A stretch of 64,000 nt of DNA, taken from assembly GCA_035620895.1 (NCBI GenBank), contig DASPFY010000004.1:124001-188000 (forward strand), written 5' to 3'. The translations under genes and the position numbers were made by a program. The stretch is from TA-21 sp035620895. Lineage in GTDB: Archaea; Thermoproteota; Nitrososphaeria; Nitrososphaerales; Nitrososphaeraceae. Shown piece by piece: positions 16,898 to 25,000 of this stretch. Below the pieces are notes generated by a model that saw only the letters and a program-made list of their open reading frames with translations, was not told where the DNA came from and did not search any database. The first letter of the stretch is position 1. The number at the start of each line of letters is the position of its first letter.

Positions 16898-18637
16898 ATG
16901 TATAAGGGACTCTTGAAACATCCAAAGGTTGTTCTTACCGCAGATCGCACTCTTATGTCACCATATAGAGGTATATCGTTAGCATCATTTTTCGGCTGCG
17001 CACCAGCTCTTGATCCAAATAGGTCACATGATACATTACTATACAAAATTCTTCGCAATCAGGTCACTCCTAGACTATTGTTTGACTTTATTTGTAATCC
17101 CATCTCGCATCATGGTGGCATTGCAGATTACGCCCCCTATGGACTGAGAAAAGTCGAAGCTTCGTTAGTAAGGGATGGTTACAGTAGAGAAGACGTAGTG
17201 GTTGCACATCCAGATTATGTGGAAAAATTCATTGGTCCTGAAACAGAGGTAGTAGGTACATATGAAATGGATCCTCTCGGTATGGGTCCTGTAACCATGA
17301 CTTTTACATACGGTCGAAAGCAGATCTCATATGATGAATTCTATAACAGGGATCTGCATTTGAAAATAAACAGAGCAAAGGAGAAAAATGGCAGTAAAGC
17401 CAAAGTGATTGCAGGTGCTTCAGGCACATGGCAGTATAACTATGATCCGGCAAAAATTGAGGAATATGGTTTATACGGGATCGTAGAAGGCGATTTAGGT
17501 GGAATTGCTCCTGAAATTGATGGGGCGGGTTCCAAGTTTTTTGATGCATTGATTAACAATGAACTTGAAACAGCAAATCCATTCAAGAAAAATCCCTTTA
17601 AAGTAGAGATAAAAGAGTTTGAAAGAGGTGACAATGCTTATCATGGCCGATTTATTCACTATTGGAACGAACCTACAGTTGATGAAATACCAACTATAAT
17701 CAATCCTAGCATGCATGGAATGATTGAGGTAATGAGAGGTTGTGGACGTGGCTGTAAGTTTTGTGATGTGACTCTTAGACCATTAAGATACTATCCTGTA
17801 GAAAAGGTTGTAAAAGAGATAGAAATCAACATGAAATATGGTGGATTAAAAAATGCATGGGTGCATAGCGATGATATTTTTGTATATGGTTTGAATCCAA
17901 GAACTACAAAGAACATGCAGCCAAACAGGGAAGCTCTTGAAGAATTATTTTCTGGAATCATGTCTACCGGTATTGAACATACTAATCCCACTCATGGGAC
18001 CCTTGCAGGAGCTATTGCTGATGAGCGCTTAATCCCAAATATCTCTAAAATAATTAAGGCATCACCCGATAACATGATAGGCATTCAGTGTGGATTTGAA
18101 ACAGGAAGTATAAGGTTAATTGGAAAATATGCTGATAGAAAATTATCGCCATTCAAACCTTCTGAATGGCATTGGGTTGTCAAGAATGGAATCAAAACAC
18201 TGAACGAAAACTACTGGGTTCCGGCGTTTACACTAATAATGGGCTTAGACAATGATGAAACTGTAGAAGATAGTTGGGAGACTATTGAATTGATTCATTC
18301 TTTGGAAATGGAACAACCAGATTCTAAGTTCACAACAACTCCATTGACATTTGTTCCAATAGGACTGCTTGAAAAATCTGAATTTTTTGATATAGGAAAT
18401 ACAATGGATGCTCCAAAGTTGGGAGTGATGTACAAGACATGGCAACATAATTTCAAATATGGAATTCAGAAATTTATGCATAAGGTGGGCCGTGATAATC
18501 CAGTAAAGAATTTCTTCTTTGCAGGACTCGCAAGAACATTAGGAGGAGTTCCATTGGGTGCAATGGAAAGATACGCTCGAAGAAGAGGCCCTGAACACGA
18601 AAGGGTAATTGAGAAAATAAAGGCCAACTATTGGTAA
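16898..18637 (+). CDS. Radical SAM protein with N-terminal B12-binding-like region
   Basis: This is a 579-residue radical SAM enzyme. The cluster-binding CxxxCxxC is RGCGRGCKFCDVT (Cys282, Cys286, Cys289), within a TIM-barrel region that includes WVHSDDIFVYG and IGIQCGFETGS. The N-terminal 250 residues (ISLASFFGCAP, GGIADYAPYGLRKVEASL, EDVVVAHPDYVEKF) resemble the cobalamin-binding fold of B12-dependent radical SAM proteins, though the classic DxHxxG motif is not visible. Candidate roles include lipid-core chemistry (such as GDGT ring synthases of the same broad class) or RNA/protein methylthiolation; the sequence does not decide. The ATG at 16898 begins the conserved sequence. Confidence 0.8.
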   Translation: MYKGLLKHPKVVLTADRTLMSPYRGISLASFFGCAPALDPNRSHDTLLYKILRNQVTPRLLFDFICNPISHHGGIADYAPYGLRKVEASLVRDGYSREDVVVAHPDYVEKFIGPETEVVGTYEMDPLGMGPVTMTFTYGRKQISYDEFYNRDLHLKINRAKEKNGSKAKVIAGASGTWQYNYDPAKIEEYGLYGIVEGDLGGIAPEIDGAGSKFFDALINNELETANPFKKNPFKVEIKEFERGDNAYHGRFIHYWNEPTVDEIPTIINPSMHGMIEVMRGCGRGCKFCDVTLRPLRYYPVEKVVKEIEINMKYGGLKNAWVHSDDIFVYGLNPRTTKNMQPNREALEELFSGIMSTGIEHTNPTHGTLAGAIADERLIPNISKIIKASPDNMIGIQCGFETGSIRLIGKYADRKLSPFKPSEWHWVVKNGIKTLNENYWVPAFTLIMGLDNDETVEDSWETIELIHSLEMEQPDSKFTTTPLTFVPIGLLEKSEFFDIGNTMDAPKLGVMYKTWQHNFKYGIQKFMHKVGRDNPVKNFFFAGLARTLGGVPLGAMERYARRRGPEHERVIEKIKANYW

Positions 18638-18674
18638 TTACGTCGAGTATTTATAGGATTAGGCGTAATCTTGA

Positions 18675-19253
18675 TTATTCTTTTGCAATCAGGTATCGCC
18701 AATATTTTTCAGTAGCTCTACTTATCCCAATTCTAGCGGTCGAAAGTACCTTCTTAGGTTTAATCCCATTTTCTATATGTAATATTGATCGGTAGTCGGT
18801 CAGATAGAGTCCGTTATGAGATCTGTTGATATCTAAAGCCTTAGTTAGTCTGCCAGGACCGTTTGTTACATTTGATTTGCTTTTCGTGTTACAGAGATAA
18901 ATCATTGTGTCTATTCCCTCAATTGGTATCAATGATCTAATCAGTACAGCTCCAGCGTCGCTATCCGGGGCGCGTGCAGTGACATTCATGCAATAGTGCA
19001 TCCCGTAAATAAAATAAACATACGCTTTACCGACATCTCCAAACATTATTGAATTTCTATTAGTTCTACCGTTAAATGCATGACTTGCAGAGTCATTTTT
19101 TGAACCATATGCTTCCGTCTCAAATATGATGCCGGATAATCTCTCTAGCTTCCCTGAACCATCATCATACATCCGGACTAGTTTCTTACCTAGGAGTTCC
19201 TTTGCCACTTTTTCTGTTTCCCTGGAATAGAAATCAAGATCCGGTTGTTTCAT
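18675..19253 (-). CDS. 3-methyladenine DNA glycosylase (AAG/MPG family)
   Basis: The protein excises alkylated purines and hypoxanthine from DNA as the first step of base excision repair. The AAG fold is recognised by AKELLGKKLVR near the N-terminus, GIIFETEAYGSKNDSASHAFNGRTNRN (catalytic Glu and substrate pocket), VYFIYGMHYCMNVT and NGPGRLTKALDI. The length of 192 residues is usual. It is convergent with the radical SAM gene, with 37 bases between the stops. Confidence 0.93.
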   Translation of the reverse strand: MKQPDLDFYSRETEKVAKELLGKKLVRMYDDGSGKLERLSGIIFETEAYGSKNDSASHAFNGRTNRNSIMFGDVGKAYVYFIYGMHYCMNVTARAPDSDAGAVLIRSLIPIEGIDTMIYLCNTKSKSNVTNGPGRLTKALDINRSHNGLYLTDYRSILHIENGIKPKKVLSTARIGISRATEKYWRYLIAKE

Positions 19254-19384
19254 GGTGAATTAGAAGGATAGTAAATAAAAATAATAATATTTTGTTCATA
19301 GCAGTGGAAGATCCTCATCTATACATTGTCCCGTTAATGAGGAATTAACATTAATATAAATACTGAAAATTTAATCCAGTTTAT

Positions 19385-19591
19385 ATGTTAAAGTTTAACA
19401 AATTTTATTTGTTGAAGAAGAATACTTGTGAATTTTGTGGTAAGCGTTTTAGGACTTTAGAACAATTGATGCAACATTTTCAAGTTACACATGATAATGG
19501 AACTTACGAATGTAAACAGTGTGATATGAAATTTGAAGGTATGGAAGTTATGCGCGACCATATTAAGAGGAATCACAGTTACAAAAAATGA
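19385..19591 (+). CDS. Small two-finger C2H2 zinc-finger protein
   Basis: This 68-residue protein has two C2H2 fingers: CEFCGKRFRTLEQLMQHFQVTH and CKQCDMKFEGMEVMRDHIKRNH, joined by a short linker. It is basic and suited to nucleic-acid binding. Small C2H2 proteins are frequent in thaumarchaeal genomes and their roles are unknown. The ATG at 19385 follows an AT-rich stretch with no obvious Shine-Dalgarno, suggesting a leaderless mRNA. Confidence 0.85.
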   Translation: MLKFNKFYLLKKNTCEFCGKRFRTLEQLMQHFQVTHDNGTYECKQCDMKFEGMEVMRDHIKRNHSYKK

Positions 19592-19660
19592 TAGTAATAC
19601 CTCAATTCGACGCTTATTGAAATAAAACAATAAAATATCCTTTATGTACCATGACTGTAA

Positions 19661-19915
19661 ATGAAATGCTTGAAATGTGGTAAAGAATTCGAAGAAAGTG
19701 AAACTCAAGACCCCTCTTCATTAAAGTATCCGTCCTGTGGGGATTGTTGGAAAGAATGGACTACTTATGGAGTTATGGTGATTAATGAAATGCATTTAGA
19801 CATGTCATTACCAGAGCACAGGAAAGCACTAAAAAAATATGAAAGAGGGTTCTTCGGCTTGGACAAGATCGAGGAATTGAAAAAGAATCCTGAAAACCAT
19901 GGAGCCCCTAATTGA
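19661..19915 (+). CDS. YggX-like Fe(II)-trafficking family protein with CxxC zinc-ribbon elements
   Basis: The 84-residue protein has a C-terminal half, WKEWTTYGVMVINEMHLDMS followed by LPEHRKALKKYERGFFG, that closely resembles bacterial YggX (WxxWxxxxTMLINEKKLNM, then EHRKLLEQEM). YggX proteins are linked to labile iron and protection of Fe-S clusters. Unlike the bacterial protein, the N-terminus carries two CxxC-type pairs (MKCLKCGKEFE and YPSCGDC) that could bind zinc or iron. Its last eight bases overlap the 3' end of the convergent gene. The family link is my reading of the motif; the function is inferred. Confidence 0.7.
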   Translation: MKCLKCGKEFEESETQDPSSLKYPSCGDCWKEWTTYGVMVINEMHLDMSLPEHRKALKKYERGFFGLDKIEELKKNPENHGAPN

Positions 19916-20369
19916 GTATAACTTTGGCAAGGTTTGCAGGAATATTTTTCAAAATTTGCCCTCTATTAGGGTTAAGAAATAATGCTTCCTTAATACAAGC
20001 CAACAGTTTATCCCTTTCACCTTCTTCGAGCGAAGAAAAGGTATTCAATATCAATTTTGGATCTAATTTATCGAAGAGTTTGACACTATCTAAAATCACA
20101 AGATAACTGTGTAAAATCTTTGTCAGTTGATCGGGTTCTATTTCTGAGATAACTTTCATCCATGTTTTAGTTAACTTAACCAGCTTGTCTTGATTGATCA
20201 GATTGATAGAAGTTAAACTTCTAATCATGGTCTCTTTTTTTTCCGATTCAGTCATTTCAATCAACTCCTTTACTTTTGTTCGGCAAACCGAAAGCTTTAG
20301 AAAATCAGGAAGGTTTGCTATAATAAAAAGTAAGTTTTCAATATCGCCATCACTAGAATTGTTACTCAT
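19908..20369 (-). CDS. Helical thaumarchaeal hypothetical protein
   Basis: This protein of 153 residues is almost wholly predicted alpha-helical, with no membrane segment. It contains repeated leucine-rich helices (such as IIANLPDFLKLS, KILHSYLVILDSVKLFDKLDP) and ends in RGQILKNIPANLAKVILN. I do not recognise a family. It starts at ATG 20369, only nine bases after the stop of the disrupted frame at 20379, so the two were probably one transcription unit. Confidence 0.65.
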   Translation of the reverse strand: MSNNSSDGDIENLLFIIANLPDFLKLSVCRTKVKELIEMTESEKKETMIRSLTSINLINQDKLVKLTKTWMKVISEIEPDQLTKILHSYLVILDSVKLFDKLDPKLILNTFSSLEEGERDKLLACIKEALFLNPNRGQILKNIPANLAKVILN

Positions 20370-20378
20370 GGTAGAAAA

Positions 20379-20623
20379 TCACGAATTCAGTTTATCATTA
20401 ACATATTTAATTTGTTCTTCGTACTCATTGCCTAAAAAGTCTCGGTATAGAATTCGATGCGTTATTACAAATAGTCTTTTGAAGTTCCATTTTTGATGTT
20501 TTGGCTCATAACTATCAATAAAGATGATGAAAGCAGGATCAATTCGTTATTAATCCCTGGCTCGAGAAATACAAAATACAAAAGAAAAAAATCTTCGAAG
20601 TAGCGATTGTCAAAAATGCTCAT
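20379..20623 (-). pseudogene. Probable frameshifted small gene
   Basis: Minus-strand codons 20540-20379 read DPAFIIFIDSYEPKHQKW and continue in a protein-like way to YVNDKLNS and a TGA, yet this frame has no ATG, GTG or TTG and is closed by a TAA just upstream. The neighbouring frame begins with ATG at 20623 (MSIFDNRYFEDFF) and reads LEPGINNEL up to the same point. Joining the two by a one-base shift near 20540-20546 gives one protein of about 81 residues. The spacing to the next gene (nine bases) also looks like a real gene end. Sequencing error, programmed shift or a start at ATT are alternatives. Confidence 0.45.
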
Positions 20624-20658
20624 ATAGCTAGAATGATATAATATTATAGAATTCAAAA

Positions 20659-21057
20659 TTGTCGGAATTGACTGAAATAAGAAGAGTTTTTGAAGGACTT
20701 CATACCTTGTATGAAATTCATCTTCCAAAAGTTCATCCTAAACTCATTCATGATTTGATGATGCGAAGACGAAATAACCCTGATAAGGATCCGTTTTATT
20801 TGATTGAAGTTTTTACAAAACCAGAAACAAATTCTGAAGAAATGAGAACTTACATCATTAACAAAACCGGTATGAATCCAACTATACACGACAGTGGGAC
20901 CCATTATGCTTTCAATGACAAATTAACATTAGAATTTCTCAAGGAGTTGTCAGATTTGAAAGACGTAATTGCCGTCTATGGTGACTATATGGGTGCAGTA
21001 ACAGGTGTGGGAGCATCACATGAACATAGAGAGCATGAACACGGATGGATAAAGTAG
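20659..21057 (+). CDS. Thaumarchaeal hypothetical protein with His-rich C-terminal tail
   Basis: The 132-residue protein has an N-terminal helical part (EIRRVFEGLHTLYEIHLPKVHPKLIHDLMMRRR) and a probable alpha/beta middle (DPFYLIEVFTKPETNSEEMR, then THYAFNDKLTLEFLKELSDLKDVIAVYGDYMG). It ends in GASHEHREHEHGW, which carries five histidines in eleven residues and could bind a metal. I do not recognise a family. The start is TTG at 20659, divergent from the disrupted gene at 20623 with 35 bases between. Confidence 0.68.
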   Translation: MSELTEIRRVFEGLHTLYEIHLPKVHPKLIHDLMMRRRNNPDKDPFYLIEVFTKPETNSEEMRTYIINKTGMNPTIHDSGTHYAFNDKLTLEFLKELSDLKDVIAVYGDYMGAVTGVGASHEHREHEHGWIK

Positions 21058-21115
21058 TGGGAGAACGACCAGATTATTCTGTTAATAAACAAAAAACGGA
21101 GAAACATGTTAAAAA

Positions 21116-21469
21116 TTACTGTTGAATTAATTTTAGCACTTTGCTTATAATATCTTGGTGATCGGCATCTACTTCCGTTGTAACGAGTAGGAGATGATCA
21201 TTATCCAGAGGAGCAGTAATGCGTTTTATCTTCTCATATTCTGCCATAGCATATTTCCCTTTGCCGACTTTAGAAGATAGAGAATTGCGCAATCCCCATC
21301 TAGCAAGCGCCTGCAAATTTGATCTCTTTGTTTCTTCAGCAGTTAGCAAGTTCGCCAGTCCTTCGCGTTGACCTCCGAATTTAATCTCACCAGATTCGTC
21401 ACATACACCTGCAAAACGAATTTTTGGATCCAGATCTAATATCTCTTTACACACCTTTGTATATTCCAT
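21116..21469 (-). CDS. DUF6659-type conserved thaumarchaeal protein
   Basis: This small 117-residue protein starts MEYTKVCKEILDLDPKIRFAGVCDESGEIKFGG, a roadblock/LC7-like opening. The text IRFAGVCDESGEIKFGGQREGL followed by the helical LLTAEETKRSNLQALARW, then HLLLVTTEVDADH, is the pattern of the DUF6659 family found in many copies in Nitrososphaeria. The function is unknown. A TATATAAA element about 32 bases upstream of the ATG suggests a leaderless transcript. Confidence 0.7.
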   Translation of the reverse strand: MEYTKVCKEILDLDPKIRFAGVCDESGEIKFGGQREGLANLLTAEETKRSNLQALARWGLRNSLSSKVGKGKYAMAEYEKIKRITAPLDNDHLLLVTTEVDADHQDIISKVLKLIQQ

Positions 21470-21498
21470 TTTAAATAATATGATTATTCAGAATCGAC

Positions 21499-21506
21499 TA
21501 TATAAA
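21499..21506 (-). promoter_or_regulatory. Probable TATA box of the DUF6659-type gene
   Basis: On the minus strand TTTATATA lies about 32 bases before the ATG at 21469. This is the expected place for a TATA box feeding a leaderless or near-leaderless mRNA. Position and composition are the only evidence. Confidence 0.4.
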
Positions 21507-21684
21507 ATTGTGTCATCTTATAATATTCTGGATCTTGGATGGGTTATAGTTTGACTACATGATGCAGATATTACCTAAGTATCAATGAAAAATTGCAAAG
21601 ACCCAATTAGCTTTTCTGCGTACTAGAATGTTTCAGGAGACTTGATTATCCTTATATTTACTTGTAATTTAATTGAGATAGAAA

Positions 21685-22707
21685 ATGACTTGTAAAGTTA
21701 TTGTAGGAGGTTTTTATGGCGATGAGGGAAAAGGAAAGATAATTGCATATTTATCGATAAAGGATAAACCAAAAATAGCCGTAAGGGGTGGAGTTGGAGC
21801 AAATGCAGGCCACACCTTCGTTTACAATAATCAAACCTTCAAGGTCCGGATGTTGCCAAGCGCTGTCTTAAATCCTGAAACCAAACTTTTGATAGGCGCC
21901 GGAGTACTTGTAACACCAAGTGTCCTTAAAGAAGAATCTCGGAGATATAATGCAGGAAACAGGACAATAATTGATTATAATTGTGGAATTATTGATGAAT
22001 CGCACATAAGGCGCGATATGGAAGATGCACATCTCAAAAAAATTGTCGGAACTACTGGAACAGGCACAGGCCCGGCTAATTCTGACCGTGCCTTAAGAAT
22101 CCTTAAGCTGGCTAAAGACATAAGTGAGCTAAAGAATTATCTTGGAAGTGTTTCTGACATTGTTAATGAATCAATTGACGGGGGCCAATCAGTACTCATA
22201 GAAGGAACGCAGGGAACTTTTCTATCATTATACCACGGGGATTATCCATTTGTAACTTCAAAAGATGTTACTGCTTCAGGAATATGTTCTGATATTGGCA
22301 TAGGACCTAAGAAGGTCGATGACGTTATCATAGTCTTTAAAGCATATGTGACTCGTGTGGGTGGTGGACCATTGGAAAATGAAATTACAGTTAATGAGGC
22401 TAGTAAGTTGGGTTGGGTAGAATATGGAAGTGTGACGGGCAGACAAAGGAGGGCATCTCCATTTAATATGGAATTGGCCAAGAAATCGATCACGATAAAC
22501 AGTGCAACACAAATAGCCGTTACCAAGTTAGATGTTGTCTTCCCTGATTGTGCGGGTCTAAAAGAGTACTCCAAATTAACTCCTCAGGCGAAAAATTTCA
22601 TTCAGCAGATCGAGGACAAACTAGGAGTTGAAGTTGTTCTCATAGGAACTGGAGCCGAAATATATGATATAATAGATCGCCGAACACAAACTAATTCAAG
22701 TACATAA
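21685..22707 (+). CDS. purA: Adenylosuccinate synthetase
   Basis: PurA joins IMP and aspartate with GTP to make adenylosuccinate, the first step from IMP to AMP. The phosphate-binding loop GGFYGDEGKGKI at the N-terminus, the catalytic histidine in GANAGHTFVY, IGAGVLVTP and TGTGTGPANSDRA are clear. At 340 residues it is the short archaeal form rather than the 430-residue bacterial form. The ATG at 21685 is preceded by a CTTATATTTA element 30 bases upstream, consistent with leaderless transcription. Confidence 0.95.
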   Translation: MTCKVIVGGFYGDEGKGKIIAYLSIKDKPKIAVRGGVGANAGHTFVYNNQTFKVRMLPSAVLNPETKLLIGAGVLVTPSVLKEESRRYNAGNRTIIDYNCGIIDESHIRRDMEDAHLKKIVGTTGTGTGPANSDRALRILKLAKDISELKNYLGSVSDIVNESIDGGQSVLIEGTQGTFLSLYHGDYPFVTSKDVTASGICSDIGIGPKKVDDVIIVFKAYVTRVGGGPLENEITVNEASKLGWVEYGSVTGRQRRASPFNMELAKKSITINSATQIAVTKLDVVFPDCAGLKEYSKLTPQAKNFIQQIEDKLGVEVVLIGTGAEIYDIIDRRTQTNSST

Positions 22708-22732
22708 ATTACATCCTATCCAAAACAAATGT

Positions 22733-23473
22733 TTGTCTAGAAAAACCTCTTATTCGCATGATTTTAATAATGTTATTTTAGAACGTAGAACATTGCAAAT
22801 TAAGTCACCTTTCTTTATCGAAGTTTCCACTATTCAAGATTTTGGCAGACTAGTCTGTGCATTTGAGCGAACTCCACTTCTTACTTTTTCCTTCAAATCT
22901 GGCAAAGATGATTTATTGGCAACTCAAATAGATTTTCTGAATAATATACCCGTAATATATTACGTAAAATATCCAAGTGGTGGCCAATATCTTGCATATA
23001 GAAATACCAATGGTATTGAAGATGTGTCAATAGTAGAAAACATACAATATCCATCAGTAATGTATTCTCCCATTATCTCAGTTGACAAATTTCCACCCAT
23101 TTTTTGGCGGAGGCCTAAAGGTGCAAAAAACTCCAATTATGCACCAATTAAGCTGAGCAATTTCCAAAGTCTTGTAAAAATTGCGTCTTACAAAATGATT
23201 TATGAAGAATCACCACTTCCTCTATTTGTTTTCAATAGTACAAAAAAGTTGAGATATGTTGTAGGAACCGCTCTGAATATGGCCGAATCTGATGGAGTAT
23301 CCTATTTTTATTATGCAACAATTCCTGAAAATCCTACTTATTCTTTCATTAGATATTCTAGTCTGAAATCAGAAGATCCAACATTTACTAACAATATACA
23401 GGAACATGGATATATTTACATTAAATTGATAAAATTATTTGGATCACATCCATTAGTGAATGTTGATGAATAA
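22733..23473 (+). CDS. Hypothetical protein upstream of and overlapping pyrF
   Basis: This 246-residue soluble protein matches no family I recognise. It is beta-rich and aromatic-rich (for example FNVILERRTLQIKSPFFIEVS, IPVIYYVKYPSGGQYLAY, FPPIFWRRPKG) with no signal peptide or membrane segment. The start is TTG at 22733. It begins 25 bases after purA and overlaps pyrF by 14 bases, so it probably belongs to a purA-X-pyrF transcript; a link to nucleotide synthesis is only a guess from that position. Confidence 0.62.
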   Translation: MSRKTSYSHDFNNVILERRTLQIKSPFFIEVSTIQDFGRLVCAFERTPLLTFSFKSGKDDLLATQIDFLNNIPVIYYVKYPSGGQYLAYRNTNGIEDVSIVENIQYPSVMYSPIISVDKFPPIFWRRPKGAKNSNYAPIKLSNFQSLVKIASYKMIYEESPLPLFVFNSTKKLRYVVGTALNMAESDGVSYFYYATIPENPTYSFIRYSSLKSEDPTFTNNIQEHGYIYIKLIKLFGSHPLVNVDE

Positions 23474-24221
23474 AGTTTCCTCGTATAGAGATCGCATTGA
23501 ACAAATTTCGATGGATAATAAAAGTTTCATAATACTTGCCCTAGACTTAGAACCACGCTATCATAACCTTATGTATATTGAGAATTTGATAAGTAACATT
23601 TATCCATTCTTGTGTGCCATCAAAATAAATTTTCATCTTATTCTACCATTTGGTAAAAAAGACATTGCGAAAATAAACAGAGTCATACATTCGTATGGCT
23701 TGTTGTCAATAGCCGACATAAAATTGAATGATATCAGTAATACGAACAAGGTAACGTTACTATATTTACACACAATGGGCTTTGATTCAGTAATAGTAAA
23801 TCCAATAATTGGACAAAAACAATTAAAATCACTTGTTCGCTTTGCCCACAAACTTGGAATGGGAGTAATCTCACTTGCTTATATGAGTCATGAAAATGCT
23901 AGCGAAGGATATAGCCTTAACGTTGCCCAGGGAAAATCAAATAAAAGCAAGATTTTGCCGCTCTTTGAGATATTTTTAAGCTATGCAAAAAAAAGTAATG
24001 TTGATGGAATTGTGGTAGGAGCTACCCATTTGAAGACTCTAAAGTATATCTCATCCGTTTCCAGTATTCCTATTTATTCCCCTGGTATAGGTATTCAAGG
24101 TGGTAACCCAAAATTGGCGGTTGATAATGGAAGCAACTTTCTAATAATTGGTCGATCTATATTACATTCAAAAAATAGACGCAAGACAATGTCAAACTTG
24201 CTCGATTTAAACGAAATCTGA
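23460..24221 (+). CDS. pyrF: Orotidine 5'-phosphate decarboxylase
   Basis: PyrF decarboxylates OMP to UMP, the last step of de novo pyrimidine synthesis. The catalytic DxKxxD motif is seen in IADIKLNDI (Asp86, Lys88, Asp91), preceded by IILALDLEP and IKINFHLILPFG. The C-terminal phosphate-binding segments are SPGIGIQGG and FLIIGRSIL. The length of 253 residues falls in the normal range. The ORF start ATG lies within the upstream gene; an ATG nine bases further is another option. Confidence 0.92.
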   Translation: MLMNKVSSYRDRIEQISMDNKSFIILALDLEPRYHNLMYIENLISNIYPFLCAIKINFHLILPFGKKDIAKINRVIHSYGLLSIADIKLNDISNTNKVTLLYLHTMGFDSVIVNPIIGQKQLKSLVRFAHKLGMGVISLAYMSHENASEGYSLNVAQGKSNKSKILPLFEIFLSYAKKSNVDGIVVGATHLKTLKYISSVSSIPIYSPGIGIQGGNPKLAVDNGSNFLIIGRSILHSKNRRKTMSNLLDLNEI

Positions 24222-24319
24222 AGATTAGAAAAATTATTGTATATTGTTCAAATGTTACGCAACTACATATGTAGATTATTTTGACACTAATTCTTGTTTC
24301 AACGCATGAAATCATAATG

Positions 24320-24778
24320 CTATGAATTAGCATTTTTGTAATTTGTGTTTGAAGGAAGATCCTTTAAAAATTTCATGGCGTAAATCAATGCGTTTTTCGC
24401 GTTTGAATATGTTAATTGTTTGACTGAGGAGTTAATATCTGTCCACTGATAACCTATATGCTCATGTGAAATTCTTACTTGGTTTACTTTTGTGGAGGCG
24501 AGAAACAAAGTTACTTGTTTTGAAATCAAAGTTGATTTTCTAGTGTATTTATAATTTAATATGTATTTAAAGCCTGGTAACAATGTAAAATTCTCAATCC
24601 CTGTCTCCTCTTTCAATTCCCTGGTAGCCGCCTGCAATTCATTTTCATTAATTTCGATATTTCCTTTTGGAAAATCCCAGTGACCTGATACATAATGAAG
24701 CAGTAATACAGAACGATCTCTATTATGAGAATCATTATCAGAAATTAGAATAAAACCTGCAGATTTTTCTGTGATCAT
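24320..24778 (-). CDS. Nudix hydrolase, probably diadenosine-tetraphosphatase type
   Basis: A full Nudix box Gx5Ex7REUxEExGU is present from Gly39 to Ile61 (GNIEINENELQAATRELKEE and TGI). The ILISDNDSHNRDRSVLLLH and HWDFPKGNIE context resembles the bis(5'-nucleosyl)-tetraphosphatase (NUDT2-like) group, which cleaves Ap4A. The substrate is inferred. The protein has 152 residues and an Asn/Ser-rich tail. A 49-codon ORF lies just upstream on the same strand. Confidence 0.85.
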   Translation of the reverse strand: MITEKSAGFILISDNDSHNRDRSVLLLHYVSGHWDFPKGNIEINENELQAATRELKEETGIENFTLLPGFKYILNYKYTRKSTLISKQVTLFLASTKVNQVRISHEHIGYQWTDINSSVKQLTYSNAKNALIYAMKFLKDLPSNTNYKNANS

Positions 24779-24809
24779 GCCAATCTCTCAATTTGGAAAT
24801 CCATATACA

Positions 24810-24959
24810 CTAACTGCTCTCTGTAACGTCTTTTTCATCCAAATCAATATCGGTAGAAACTGGAGAATAACCATGAATCTGTAACCATTGTTTCTTGTCC
24901 ATCCACCTGCTACAAAACCACCTCATTTTTTCCTGATCGTAATCACCATGTAGTGGCAT
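24810..24959 (-). CDS. Small 49-residue protein, probable
   Basis: A minus-strand ORF of 49 codons begins MPLHGDYDQEKMRWFCSRW and ends DEKDVTESS. It fills most of the gap between the cis-prenyltransferase and Nudix genes, all on one strand. A stop nine codons upstream fixes the start at ATG 24959. It is rich in Trp (three) and charged residues and has a coding-like composition, but no recognised domain. Conservation in other Nitrososphaera would decide whether it is real. Confidence 0.55.
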   Translation of the reverse strand: MPLHGDYDQEKMRWFCSRWMDKKQWLQIHGYSPVSTDIDLDEKDVTESS

Positions 24960-25000
24960 TGATATTATACTAGGAATAAGAGAGCCATATCAATATTCTT

